64,000 bases of DNA from Pomphorhynchus laevis. Lineage: Eukaryota > Acanthocephala > Palaeacanthocephala > Echinorhynchida > Pomphorhynchidae. The stretch lies in the NCBI GenBank assembly GCA_012934845.2, contig WNNJ02002401.1, forward strand, positions 1 to 64,000, given 5' to 3'. Under the pieces are notes generated by a model. It had not been told where the DNA came from. It saw only the letters and a program-made list of their open reading frames with translations, and searched no databases. The position numbers were made by a program, and so were the translations under genes. How positions within the stretch are numbered: position 1 is the first letter of the stretch; every line of letters begins with the position of its first letter. This document shows, piece by piece, positions 33,889 through 45,803 of this stretch.

Positions 33889-34330
33889 ACGTTTAGATAG
33901 AATTAGAGCAATGTGCAGTGCAATTTAAAAACCCACCTATTTTTCGATTAATCACTATTATCAAAATAGTTTGTTTCCTTATTTTAAGTTGATATAATTA
34001 TTTAATGATTTATTATCCAATAATGATTCAATTAAAATTAAAATATTTATTTTTTAATCTACAACGAAGATTGAAAAAATCCTAAAATATTTATAGATTA
34101 AATACCGTGTTCAATCAGATTTCAGTTTCGCTTCTCATTGAGTACCAAGCCTGCTTAGATCAATAAGATTCTAGGGATCCTGTCTAAAATGCTTAAAACC
34201 GCTAGTTGGATGTGATAAATTGAGAGCAATATCAATATTTTGAACTTATTAATTAATGTATACTTAATTTCTTAGTCTTACGGAAACTTGATTGCATGAC
34301 GATATCAGTAAATCAGGTATAGTTTTCCTG

Positions 34331-34556
34331 AAAATTACTACGATTAGATTTTCCTGGATACTGCTTATCTTGTCGACACCAAGACCTAGTGTAGAATGGT
34401 ATATTTCAGTGCTGTATATTAAGATGACGATATGGATACTGATAAAATTACTACGATCAGATTTTCCTGGATACTGCTTATCTTGTCGACACCAAGACCT
34501 AGTGTAGAATGGTATATTTCAGTGCTGTATATTAAGATGACGATATGGATACTGAT
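34331..34556 (+). repeat. 113-bp tandem duplication
   Basis: Two almost identical units start at 34331 and 34444 (AAAATTACTACGATTAGATT / AAAATTACTACGATCAGATT) and run to GATATGGATACTGATA. No coding assignment. Confidence 0.9.
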
Positions 34557-34619
34557 ATATGTCGAATATTTTAAAAGGATTTGAAGTAGTAAAGACTTTT
34601 TGTGTTAAATTTAATCTAC

Positions 34620-36550
34620 AGGCGTTATCGCTATGAGAATCGTGCAGGAGAAGGACATAGAGTCATTGGAAAAATTATTTAAAATAACAAACTTCAGGTA
34701 TGTGATGGAGAGGAATTGTCTTCCTATCCCTATCGCTTTCGTTCGTCCTCAATTGATTCAGCTGAGACTCTATAAAAAGTTGCTTTTAATTCCTTTCTAG
34801 GGTATACTTAAAGTTTATACACGTTAGCACCAATGACGTAACTTAGCCCCACTGCAATTCGTGTCATAAATGGGGCCACTAGTGCTCTGGATGTGACAAG
34901 GAAAAGTCGTGTGGTATTTGCGGATCGACGAATTGCCAGCAAGCCGGCAGAAAATACTCATCTCCACCAAAGCGCTCCAATTGTGGTGGAGCACATTCGG
35001 CCTGGTCGAGGAAATGTGCTAACTTTAAACAATACCGTTCCCGACACTGCTATTCCTGCCCCAAAAAAGTCGATTCTTAGAGTGTTGGGGCTATTGCAGG
35101 TTGGATGAAAGACAGATATATCATAAGACTTCTCGACACCAACAAGCAATCCACACTGAAACAAATAGAACTTCTTATCGCTAGGCAGCTGGCTGTATCG
35201 TTCAAGGCCCCGGAAATTTCAGGTCCTGCGGCAGTTGCCGATTGGTAGCATATGCCTCGACAAAGTTTTAGAGGATTCAATATCCTTACATAATTATGGT
35301 GCCACTCAATCTCCTCAACCAATCCCGCCTTGGTGTGACTTCAGGGGTAGGGACTTATCTGTTACATAAATCCTAAACTCCTGGGGATTACTCCCAGGCA
35401 CCTCCAAATCCCACGCGCCACTCTCCACTCGTGTCTGTCAGCTTTTGACAGACAGTCAGAGAAATGAGGTCGCCATCACAATGCTATTAGCCTCCCTGTC
35501 CGGCATGGCGGACATCTACATCAGCTATCGAGTTTTTTATCTAAAAATAGATTGATCACTTGTCGTAAAGATCTGCGGCTCATTTCGATACAAAACTCCC
35601 TCATCAACATTTACGAGAAAGCGCTTGCGCGTAAAATCCGCGACTATTTAAGTAGGCGTAATTTTATCCCACCAGGTTTCCATGGGTTCGTTAAAGGTTG
35701 CTCGGTCCATTCAGCTGTAGGTGAAGTGCATCAGTTTTGTCAGGAGAATAGTCATCAACTTGCTGTGGCTGTTTTCCTTGATTTTTCTGCTGCATTTGAC
35801 CGCCTCTTCACTCCCTTTGTTACCTCTTCTCTTATGTCCCTTTGGTTGCCTGCGAGAATTGTTAACGGGGTGGAGATAGTGATGTACACCAAGCGATTCT
35901 ATTATGAAGACGACCCTGATGCGCGTCAGTTCTACCCTATTACGGGTGTGCCCCAAGGATCACCTCTTTCTCCTATCTTGTTTCTTGCTGCTTCCATTGA
36001 ACTCTTTAAAATAATTAAACGCGAACAACATATAGTGGTATACGCTGATAACACCGCAGCCCTGTTCTCTGGACGCAGGTGCAAATATATAGTCTCGGAT
36101 ATCAGCTGTTTCTTTTCAAGATTAAAATATCAGTTACCCCCCCCATCCAATCATATTTTAAACTCAAGCAAATCGCAGGTGGTTGTTTTTCATGGCACCC
36201 CTGCGACCAAAAAGAAACTTAAGAGATTAGCACTCTCTGCACTCTTCTCCATTTTGCAAGCTCAAACGCTCTCCATCTTCTCGAGTCGAGTAAAATACCT
36301 GGGGTTCACCGTTACGGTGAATTGGTCGGCGAAAGCTGACCTAGATAGATTTAAACGTATTCTTGAAGAAAGCTAGGTGAGCTTTGAAACGGGCTCAGCA
36401 TATGTCATAAAATGGGAAAGCCCAAGTGCTCCTCTGGGGTACTTGGGCTATCTTGGGATTAGTCTTCTTTTCTAAAGGACGTCCCATGGAGCAAAGGCTA
36501 AGGTTTCTTAAGCTCCTTGTCTCTCGTTTACCCAGCGTAGTGAATGCCAT
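34620..36550 (+). mobile_element. Degraded LINE, same family as at 53.7-57.5 kb
   Basis: It starts with an ORF1 piece (KDIESLEKLFKITNFRYV), then a zinc-knuckle region (CGICG..NCQQ..., NCGGAHSAWSRKC) at about 34850-35030. The endonuclease is missing. The RT frame 35552-36376 has IYEKALARKIRDYLSRRNFI, VFLDFSAAFDRL, GVPQGSPLSPILFLAA and YADNTAALFSG; the second catalytic Asp of YADD reads Asn. C-terminal similarity continues out of frame to about 36550. It is a deletion derivative with a changed active site. Confidence 0.85.
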
Positions 36551-36639
36551 GACGATGTGAAGACTAACAAAATTAAAGTCTACAGTTGAATGTTTCTGTT
36601 TAATTCTTTCTTTTCTTTAATGACCTTTTGCCTATGTTT

Positions 36640-36800
36640 TATTTTTTAAGAAATCCTTTGTTGTTGAATTTGCCGCGTAAAAAATAAATCCTTTTTTAAC
36701 AATTATTTATTATTATTCAATTATCTTATTATATTTTTTATTTAGCATTATTTTTAATTTATAAAAAATATAGCATACGTAGATTCAGTTAGCTGATCTG
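36640..36800 (+). repeat. PLE-family terminal repeat piece
   Basis: It contains ACGTAGATTCAGTTAGCTG and the preceding AT-rich stretch in the same orientation as the PLE copies at 47 and 58 kb. Confidence 0.5.
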
Positions 36801-36949
36801 ATTTATTCATATTTTATAAAATTTTTATTATAAAAGTTTATAAATTAGTGAGATCCCGTGTACGAACTCTCATTTAAGTATGTAATATTCATACGAGCAT
36901 TTTTTAATAATAATTTATTTAATGTGGCAAATGCGTGACAGCTGCACGC

Positions 36950-37884
36950 TTACAAGTCCACTAACAAAAAAACAGCAAAGTCATACAGGTTTATTGATTA
37001 ATTGTTTAAATGTGATCTGATTTGGCGTTTGAAGCACAACTTTGAGGTTGATTGGCGTATATGAATGGGTAGATGATTTCACGAGAGAGGAGCAGCCACA
37101 AGGAAGGAGCAGAAGTCAAAATAGGTAGAGTAGTTTGGGACATGTAAAAGAAGGGAATTACGGGATCGCAAAGAACAGTAATCAGGACGATAATTGTCGA
37201 GAAAAGGAAGGTTGAGAAATGAAGGAGTAGGAAAAGTTACAAGGCGGAAAGCAATGAGAAAACGAATTTAAACACGAGAATAAATGGTAGGCAAATCGAG
37301 AGAAGCAAGATGGTGGAAGTATGATCTAAACGTCGAAGACGGAGGAGAATTTAGCCGGCTGCGTTTACGATACGTTGTAGTGGAAGAAGAGTAGATTTAG
37401 GTGAGTTGTAAAATAGACTAAGACAGTAATCAAGTTTTAAGAAAAGTAGAAAATATATGAGAGTCATACAAGAAGAGAAATCGATAAATCTACGAATTTA
37501 ACGGAGGTTGCGGAGAATCAAGGTATATGAGCGTACTTTATCTCTAACGAAAGATTCAAGTGAAAGTCGGTTGTTGAAATGGAAGCCTTAGAAAATTAGA
37601 GATTGTCGCTTCCAATGTTTGACAATTCGATGTCTTAGGTCACATCGGTTCCGCTTCGGTCCCAGTTTGTGTACCCGTTTAAGCTTGTGTCCTCGTAGAT
37701 TTTCATTAGCAGAAAGTGTAAATAGAGGGTTTAAAACGTGCTTAGAAGAGTGCAGTGTCCTCCACACCAACATCAAATCTGCTTTAATTAAGGACGTATC
37801 AACATCGCATATGCCTAGAACGTCTAGTCTCTGAGGGTAGGGAATATCTCGAATAGGTTTATGAACTTTGTCGTGGTAGTTCAC
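36950..37884 (-). mobile_element. Two CR1-like LINE C-terminal fragments
   Basis: The frame 37884-37588 encodes YPQRLDVLGICDVDTSLIKA and LRGHKLKRVHKL, the last part of a CR1/Jockey-group RT protein. Further left, the minus strand reads YNSPKSTLLPLQRIVNAAG, another well-known CR1/L2-group tail block, in a broken frame (about 37560-37080). The order does not fit a single element, so two insertions are likely. Confidence 0.65.
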
Positions 37885-38495
37885 TGTATTTTTAAAACTA
37901 TAATATCAGTAAATAAATTAAATATCAGTTTTGAAAACACATTTTAAATGCCGTGACTATCAATTCACACCTTTTACATCAATGCATTAATGTAGAAGTT
38001 TTACGACTGAAATTTAATTTTACGTTCGTGTGCTATGAAATATCATGTGATAAAATTATCATGTTAATATAATGTTGAGCATGTGACAAAATAAGCTGAT
38101 AAATATCATGAGTTGCATAAACTGGAACCAATTGCTTGTAAATATTGTATCTCCTCTGACTAAAGTCAATCTATTCAAAAATCTTAGAGGCAGATAATCT
38201 TGAATGATGGATTGCCTGAATTGGGATATTTTATTAAATTAGCCTGATTTTTTTACTATTTGTTTTACAAATGGATTCTTCTGCTAAAATGATTCTTTTA
38301 AAATGAGCGTACACCTGATGCATTTATGCATTAATGCATTTAATTTTTTTATGTATTCATCAATACATCTTATGCATTTTGCAGGATACGGAATGTCATA
38401 CAAAACGAAGTTGGAAACATTGGATATTTAAAGAGAATCATATAATCCACAGTGAACATTTTAAGTTATGTCCATTGTGAGCATTTAAAGTTAAG
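37885..38495. other. Upstream region of the PHD gene with a possible exon
   Basis: Mostly AT-rich. 38385-38431 follows a TTTTGCAG acceptor and is open (DTECHTKRSWKHWIFK), so it may be an upstream exon; no donor is obvious. Confidence 0.3.
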
Positions 38496-38525
38496 TTGAT
38501 AAGACAATTTTATTTTCAGATTATT

Positions 38526-39254
38526 ATGAAAAACTTGATAGCAAACTCTGCTCAGTTCAATCAGCTAATTGCTAAACGGAGACGGCAAATTATTAGTGGT
38601 CAGGGCGATGGGTTATGTCCACGGCCAAATGACAACATGTCCATGCGTGACAGATATACTCCTTTACGTGAAGATCAATATATATCCTATAACATGTATA
38701 GATGGATAAAAATACGTAAACCGACACTGAATTCCAAAATCAGTGAAAAATCACTTCCTCGAAGTATCGCAAGCGATAACTCTTCTGAAATACATGAACA
38801 TAGAAAAAGACCAGACGTAAAGACTGCAATTATTAAAGATCCAAATAATGTACTTCATGATGTATCTATGTTACAAAACCAGCACTTAAGTGCTAGTCAA
38901 AATAATCTGACGTTACCGCCTCCATCTGCAAGGCTCTGTGATTTTTGTCTTGGATCTAGCGAAAACAATCCACGTACTAATAAATCTGAACAATTAATAT
39001 GCTGCTCTGAGTGTGATCGAGCGGCTCACCCAAGTTGCTTACAATTTGATCAGAAGCTACTTCGGGCTGTAGCTTTATACCCTTGGCAATGCATGGAGTG
39101 TAAAAGATGTTCAATCTGTAACCTCGCAGGTAATGACGCACAACTTCTTTTCTGTGATCGATGTGATCGCGGATATCATATTTACTGCCTAATACCGGCA
39201 TTAGCGAAGCCACCCGACGGAGAATGGCATTGTGAACTTTGCTTAGAACAGTAG
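38526..39254 (+). CDS. Tandem PHD-finger protein (DPF/PHF10/KAT6 type)
   Basis: The 242-residue frame ends in two adjoining PHD fingers from about residue 137: CDFCLG...[17 protein letters not shown]...WQCMECKRC, then CSICNLAG...[15 protein letters not shown]...GEWHCELC. Paired fingers of this exact layout read acylated histone H3 tails in BAF/PBAF subunits (DPF, PHF10) and MYST acetyltransferases. The protein stops four residues after finger 2, as DPF and PHF10 do, so a nuclear chromatin-remodelling subunit is favoured. The N-terminal 130 residues are basic and unassigned; no Kruppel-type finger is visible. An acceptor TTTTCAG lies 6 bp before the ATG, so a non-coding or trans-spliced leader, or an upstream coding exon, is likely. 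Confidence 0.85.
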   Translation: MKNLIANSAQFNQLIAKRRRQIISGQGDGLCPRPNDNMSMRDRYTPLREDQYISYNMYRWIKIRKPTLNSKISEKSLPRSIASDNSSEIHEHRKRPDVKTAIIKDPNNVLHDVSMLQNQHLSASQNNLTLPPPSARLCDFCLGSSENNPRTNKSEQLICCSECDRAAHPSCLQFDQKLLRAVALYPWQCMECKRCSICNLAGNDAQLLFCDRCDRGYHIYCLIPALAKPPDGEWHCELCLEQ

Positions 39255-39785
39255 ACGAGTTTAAAGTTATTAAAAAAATTCTAAAAGTTAAAATATATCG
39301 GTGTATTGTTTTGGTATTTTCAAGTTAATTGGTTGTTGTATTTCAGTCGGAGGTGTAACACAATTTCATTGAATTTTATTAGCAATCGTTTTAAATTATT
39401 TTATGGCTAATTGCAACGATCGCAAATATTGTATTAGCAGAAAAAATCGAGAATAGTTCAAAACTCAATTTTTCTTTTAATTTATAATGGAGTCTGCTTA
39501 CATAATAAATATTGTATTATAAATGTTAGCATTTAATGCTATCCTGATGATAGCATTAAAATTTCATATTTTCAACCAAATGATATAATTGTTTAATTAA
39601 TTTAATTACTCTATGATAAAAAAGATTAAATGGTCATATTTTTAAAAAATAAAACTTTATGATAAAATTTTCCGCTTTTACTTATTTTACAATACAGAAA
39701 AATTAGACGGCCTATAAAATAATTTATAACATTCGATAAGGTGACTTATTTCACTGATAAACTTTGATGGACTGTTAACCATAAT
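39255..39785. other. 3' region of the PHD gene
   Basis: AT-rich, no ORF. A short inverted pair around GATAGCATTAAAA near 39535-39560 is the only structure seen. Confidence 0.4.
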
Positions 39786-39789
39786 GAAG

Positions 39790-42075
39790 CATCGTGCATT
39801 AAGCTATATTGTCAACACCCAATAACGGTATTGACTGTGTATCGTTCTCCAAGATCAAACACAGATAGCATAGCTGCTTTAAGTAGTTAAAGCAGCTATG
39901 AAGTAGCTGCTTTAACTACTAAGAAGTAGTCATAACTACTAAGAAGTAGTTTCAATAACTTCAAGTAGTTATTGAAGTCTTAACTTCAATAACTACTTGA
40001 AGTTAAGAAGTAGTTATCTTAGTAGTTATTAGTTTCAATAACTACTAAGAAGTAGTTATTGTGATAGATTTGTTGTACTCGGTGATTTCAACATGCCATC
40101 TGTCAATTGGGTTAATTACACTTCCAATGACTCGGATGTCGAGAGTTTGAAGCTACTTGGCTTAATAAACAGCTTGGCTCTTAAGCAACATGTCAGTCAG
40201 AGTACAAGATTTTCACTGGATTCACATTCACTTTTGGATTTATGCCTTACTGTACCATATGACATTCTCGATAGATTAAGCTATCTGGAACAAATAGGTC
40301 ATTCAGATCATTGTGAAATTCATAACTGATTCTTTGCAGATATCAAATATGTTTGGAAATCATTTCATTTCTTTAAATCTTGACCATAAGGATGTGACAA
40401 TGGGTGATCTGTGTACATTTGAATCGCCCAGAGATGACACCAGAGACCTCTTCATATGTGATGATGTTCTCCAAGAGCTTCGGAAACTTAAATGCAAAGC
40501 AGGTGCGGGTCCAGATGGCTTACCGCCCGTATATTTGCGCAACATCGCTGACATAATATGTCATCTGCTTTACAATATTTTCTCTGCGTATGTTGCTTTT
40601 GGCGTTGTTCCTTCTGATTGGCAGAATTCCATCATCTGTCCTATTTATAAGAAAGGGGATACTTCGTCCATTGACAATTATAGGCCTATTAGTCTCACTT
40701 GCGTGTGTTGTCGTGTGCTAGAGAGATTGATTAAGCGACGAATAATAGAATTTCTAGATATATTTTAAATTTTGAACCCAGCACAGCATGGCTTCCGAAA
40801 AGGTTATTCCACGACTACTAATCTTGTACATGCGCGTGAAAATTTGTATCACTATTATGATCAAAGTATACCAGTTGATGTCATTTTTTTGATTTCTCAA
40901 AAGCGTTCGACTTAGTTAATCACACTATTTAAAAGTTGGAGCACATTCATCTTGATAAGAGGATCATAAACTGGATTCGTGTATTCCTTTCCAACCGACA
41001 AAGTGTCGTACGAGTAAGTGAGTCGCTGTCGAGTCCATTTCCAGTGTTGTTAAGTGTTCCACATAGAAGTGTATTGGGTCCCATCTTATTCAGTCTTTAT
41101 ATCAACGATTTGATACCAAATATCAGTTCATTCAGTTTATTATATGCAGATGATCTTAAATTTTGGCGACCTATTATTTCCGATCTTGATAAACAGCATT
41201 TACAAAGCGACGTCGACGTTATATTCAATTGGTCTAAACGAAATCACTTGAGGATCAATTCCGCTAAATGCACATGTATGTGTATATCACGAAGATCATG
41301 TGATCATCTTGGATGTGAGTACCAGTTTGGTTCAATTAGTATCGAAAGAACCTACTCATATAAAGATTTGGGAGTTTGGGTTTGTGCTGACTTATCCACT
41401 CGAAAGCATTCAGACTACGTGTGTTGCATCACAAAACGCTTAATAGGACATACTCGTTGAGCTCTGATAGGCATAGATCCGTTATGTTATCATACCTTAG
41501 CAAATGTGTTTTTCTTTAGCCATATCTTATATGCATCGCCAGCTTGTTATCCCGAAACTACTTATGAGCGTCGTGCATTGGAGAAAGTGTTCAGATCAAC
41601 AACTAAATTAGTCTCAGGGCTGCATATTTTTGGCTACGGGAAACGTCTCCAGATATTAAATATGCCTTATCTGCGATATATCCGTGACAAGCGAGATCTC
41701 TCTCTTGTTTGGAAAATTCTGCACACTAAAGATCATCCACTGTCACATCTACTGCAACTGAGAGGTCAACCTTCTCTTCGCGGACACCCCCTGATGCTGA
41801 AAACACAAAGGTACATGCATACAGTTTCCTGCTTTGCCAAACGAGTCGTACGATCTTGGAATTCGCTTCAGAGTGCAACCGTTTTGTCGTCTATTGCTTC
41901 AAGTTTTTTGCGCCCTACTGGATGATTACCCTTCCTTCTCAAGACAACGGTGGGATTTTCAGTAGTTCATCTGATGAGGGAGGGACAAATCGACTCTTAT
42001 TCTTTTTATTTCTTGTGAAGCAACTTGTAAAGAGCCTCGGCTCAATTTGTTGTCAATTAATAATAATAATATTTT
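39790..42075 (+). mobile_element. CR1/Jockey-like LINE, 5' truncated, inactivated
   Basis: It opens in the endonuclease (TVYRSPRSNTDSI, then VVLGDFNMPSVNW at 40076-40112; GDFN is the metal-binding motif). RT follows: AGAGPDGLPPVYL, NYRPISLTCVCCRVLERLI, QHGFRKGYSTT, VLGPILFSLYINDL and LLYADDLKFW (about 41140). The C-terminal part is 41506-41925 with LRGHPLMLKTQRYM. The usual GVPQGSVLGP reads SVPHRSVLGP. It ends in AATAATAATAAT at about 42059. At least four breaks separate the pieces. A palindromic array splits the endonuclease (next entry). Confidence 0.85.
39875..40066. repeat. Palindromic array built from AAGTAGTTATTGAA-type words
   Basis: Alternating direct and inverted copies of AAGTAGTTATTGAA / TTCAATAACTACTT and TAGCTGCTTTAA fill 190 bp. 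They can fold into several hairpins. It lies exactly within the endonuclease frame of the LINE and is an expansion or insertion after the element landed. Confidence 0.85.
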
Positions 42076-42100
42076 TTATTATGCATATTCTTTATTTTAG

Positions 42101-42634
42101 ACAGGTATTCGATTCGCTCAAATCAACGTTGGAACTGCAATTCACTCTCTTTACGTAAAATTTAAATACCTGTGTGTTGGAGATTCCAGTGGCCACTTAC
42201 TTATATTTATCAGAAAGCGAGTACGTAGATATCTGATGAAATTCGGCCTATATCTATTTTTAGATATATTAAACTTAAAGAATATATTTCTAATTAGCTA
42301 CCGTACAACTACAAAATTAAGTCCATTTTTAAAAAGTTCAGATGGGCATATTTTTATAAATATTTTAAAATATCTTGTACGTGTGTGGATCGATCAGAAT
42401 CCGAATATAACGTAAAAGTTATAGGCTGTATAGCATACAGATAATTTTATTTAAAATAAGATAATTTTATTTAAAATTTACGATATTTTAAAATTTAGGA
42501 AAACAATTTGGGACTCTTTATGCTTCTAAAAGCTCACACGACATAAAGGCCATTTATCGGCCTCCCAATAGATGGGTGTCAACAAGGTGGTCACCTGGAT
42601 GTATACTCGTGACAGCTAAAGTGGAGAGCCTATA
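42101..42634 (+). CDS. Possible last exons of an unidentified gene
   Basis: After an acceptor TATTTTAG at 42100 the frame reads TGIRFAQINVGTAIHSLYVK and then CVGDSSGHLLIFIRKR, which has the look of a beta-propeller (WD-like) blade. A later acceptor ATTTAG at 42498 opens KQFGTLYASKSSHDIKAIYR and NRWVSTRWSPGCILVTAKVE to stop TAA near 42632. Joining the two requires a donor GTAGAT near 42230, weaker than the neighbouring GTACGT. Upstream exons would have been separated by the LINE at 39.8 kb. Existence and structure are uncertain. Confidence 0.35.
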
Positions 42635-42689
42635 AAGAATATACTAAATAAAATGTGTATAACTGCAATAAATCGTGCCACCAAGTATG

Positions 42690-43925
42690 CCATAGATATT
42701 TATTTCGCAGGCAGCTAAAATCATTCTAGTGAATAATATTTTTGAGTTTGATGACAAATCATTTGAACAAAAATCCGGAAATGCAATAGTCACTCCGATG
42801 GCCCATTCATTAACTATTTTGGTTACGGTGGAGTTTGAAGAATTGTGGATTGTTAAATCGAAGATAAAACACTTATTATTTGTAATATTGATCAATCCAG
42901 GGAATCATGAAAATCTGTCGGACTTTTTGTCTATACCTGATGAGATCGGTAATCTTCTATTAACATTTCAGTGCGGTAGCAAAGTACGATTTCTAGATTT
43001 AGAAATTATCTCTCAAGATGACAATTTATTTCTTAAATCATTATCAATATACTTGCATATATATAGTGCCCATCCACAATCAATGAAAAGTCATATTGTG
43101 TATAATAAAATGATGCACATCAAACGAGCATGTTCTGAGTAGCAGAACTTTGAGATTTACGTTTTTGCAAACTCAAATGAATTATTTGAATGAAGCTATA
43201 GCTGCAGAATGATTGATACATAATTACTGATGCTCAAAATTACACAAATCTAAATTAGTATTTGAAGGAGATAAAAATAGTAATAAAGAAACCACAAAGT
43301 GGTTGACACATCATCCCCCGTAATATGCACATAAACGATTGTTCTGCAAAATACCGAATTAATAATGATTTGACGCTTTATAACATACAAAATCCGAAAT
43401 AGATTAGATGAAATACTTGATAGTTTACGTCTATTACCAAAAACTGACGATTTATCTACAAAACATCGATGTGAATCATGTGGCGACAAGCGTTGATCCA
43501 CATGCAAAGTGCTAATTTCGCTCATGAATGGGGAGTATAGTTACATCAGATGCATTGACATTACATAATAATGCATTGACATTACATAAACATGTTTATG
43601 CTAAAACATGTTTAGAATGTGAAAGACAGTATGTAGGTTAGACCTTATTCTCTTAGACCCCACTCTTTTAGACCTCAATCTCTTAGACCTCACTCTCCCC
43701 TCACTCTCTTAGGCATCACTCTCCTAGACCTCACTCACCCTTCTAAAACGCACGCTTTTAGACCTCACACTCTTAGAACGCACGCTTTAAGACCTCACAC
43801 TCTTAGAACGCACGCTCTTCGATCTCATTATCACTTATGCTCAATATACGACAGACGCATATTGATGGAAATAGACCATTATATGAAGCAGTAATACACA
43901 GTATAGAACACGATTAAATCGATTG
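42690..43925 (+). mobile_element. Second type of PLE, decayed, RT to GIY-YIG
   Basis: The frame 42729-43142 encodes NNIFEFDDKSFEQKSGNAI, a gap of the palm, then FLDLEIISQDDNLFLKSLSI, YSAHPQSMKSHIVYNKMMHI and RACSE, matching Poseidon/Neptune-like Penelope elements. The endonuclease region follows in damaged form: RCESCGDKR near 43470, YAKTCLECERQYVG near 43600, and beyond a minisatellite a tail with RPLYEAVIHSIEHD near 43880. Several breaks are present. It is unrelated at family level to the Asn-rich PLE copies. Confidence 0.75.
43636..43830 (+). repeat. Minisatellite (CTTAGACCTCACTCT units) inside the PLE endonuclease
   Basis: About 12 units of 14-17 bp with the core TTAGACCTCACTCT, later alternating with TTAGAACGCACGCT. 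It lies directly after QYVG of the GIY-YIG domain and before its tail. One frame reads as alternating LRPHT and LRTHA, close to the LR.R...H motif expected at that very place, so it may have grown from the element's own coding sequence. Confidence 0.85.
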
Positions 43926-43930
43926 CTTTA

Positions 43931-45800
43931 GTTATTATATTGTGCCATCGAATATATTAAATACTAGTGAACTAGAGCGAAGTAATAAGAATGGCATGCT
44001 TGCTCCGTAAAGCGCATGATTTGTGTTGCAACCAATTAAACTCATTCGAGTAGAAAGACATTACGTGATACTGTTGATGATTCACTATTCTTATAGCCTT
44101 TTAATTTAACATGATTTATCGCAATTGAAATTTACTTTGTGCTTTTATATTTTTGTAGATTTATAAAAGTTATCGAGTGGGTAACCGAAACATCACATAA
44201 TCCACTGTTAAGATCTCTGTTTTCGTATTTTAAAACATTTTTAGCATTTTGAATGCTCATATAATCATTTTGCTGTCACAAGATGATTTCGCATCTGAAA
44301 CCATCTATATCCTCCATTCATCAGTCAATTTCATAAACCTTGAAGCACAACATGTCAGCTGTTCAAGCTCACATATTTGTATTGTTTCGTCCGATAACGC
44401 CGTGCAATGATACACTTGAACTCATGATAAGGATTTGTACAGTGTTGTTGGCTTTAAAACCTTGGTTTCACTTGTAGATTTGTACATAGGATTTTCAATG
44501 TGTGGTATAACGCCTTACCGAGTCGGCTAACCATCCAGTAAAGGTATAAATTTCTCAGTATATAAAATTAACTTTGCCATGAATTTCAGATATCGCCGTC
44601 CCGAGATACCGCAATCAGTATGCTTAATAAAATAATTGCTGATATAAAAATATTATTGCTAATTTCGGAAATAGTACGAATTAATATGAAATGCTGTGTT
44701 TATTGTTTTGGGCGATTATTATAAATTTTCTTGAAATTTATAATAACAAGAAAATTCGTAGAGTAGCTGCAAGGATAGCATTATCGTCAGACCTATCCTA
44801 CGCGGAATGTACCAGAACGATAAGAAGACGGTTGGCATTCTGTCCGGTGAGGGCTGCATCGCATTGCATGCACGACTATCGGAGGACGTCATGATCAAAA
44901 ATAAAACTTTTTCACTTTCGATGGCATGTTAAGACAATAATAAAATGGACCCATTTGCGGGTAACCTAAAATTGTATATTATATAAAAAAATTTCTTATT
45001 ATCAATTTTCTTGTTATTATAAATTTTTCTTTTAAATTGTTTGGCCATTCGATTGCGGAATTATTAGATGTGGTAACTTCCGGATCAATGCCAAAAACTT
45101 GATACTGCACTGACTGTTAGCTGGAATATAGAGAGCCCTGATCGGATGATTTCTCTGCTATCCTTTTCGTCTCCAATCTGCGATCATCAGAATTAACATC
45201 ATCTATTTGATTATGGCCTTGTTGTACAAGGGATACAGAAACTGAATTGCACTGTGAATTGCATGAATTTGAGATTAGCTTATCTTTTATATTCACATTC
45301 GAAATAGACCATTCAGCAACTCCACAGCTGACGGACTGCAGACACTGTTCTGCAGTCCGTCAGACTGCAGACCAGTGTTTTAACTTTAAAACATTTTAAA
45401 GTTAAAATTTAACTTTAAAATGTTATTTTTAAATGTCTTCATTTTAACTTTAAATTTTAACTTGATATAATCGTTTTTCTTCAAAATCTGTTTTTAATTT
45501 ATAAGTTAAATTTGTTCACTTATATTAATTCAATTTTATCCATCGATTTATTTTATTTAAATAGATTTTATTTATTTTATTTTACTTAAATAGTATGTTA
45601 TTCATAGAAGTATTTATTCATAATATTTATATTAATATTTTATTTATATTAATATTAATATCTGATTCATAATATTTATTCATAAGTATTTATACATAAT
45701 AGTATTTTATTCATAGAAGTATTTTATTCATATAAGGCTTGATCTAAACTTATTTGTGATTTCTAACCTGAACTGTAAAATAATCTCTGATTATTTTTTA
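43931..45800. other. Intergenic region before TAF7
   Basis: No gene recognised; the open stretch at 44691-44894 has no family I know. It contains a perfect 15-bp hairpin (45328-45363) and, from 45540 to 45740, low-complexity sequence of TTTAT and ATTCATA words. Confidence 0.4.
45328..45363. other. Perfect 15-bp inverted repeat hairpin
   Basis: CTGACGGACTGCAGA (45328-45342) and TCTGCAGTCCGTCAG (45349-45363) are exact complements with a 6-nt loop. GACTGCAGAC follows again just after. There is no T-run behind it, so it is not read as a terminator. Confidence 0.85.
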
Positions 45801-45803
45801 CAG

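Noticed and set aside
39875-40066. CRISPR-like array
   Set aside because: The repeats are contiguous and alternate in orientation with no unique spacers, and the organism is an animal.
42729-43142. Host gene reading of the 137-codon frame
   Set aside because: NNIFEFDDKSFEQ and FLDLEI with the later YSAHPQSMK block identify it as PLE reverse transcriptase.
44691-44894. Arg-rich 67-codon frame
   Set aside because: It looked like a possible transposase or LINE tail, but no motif could be matched.
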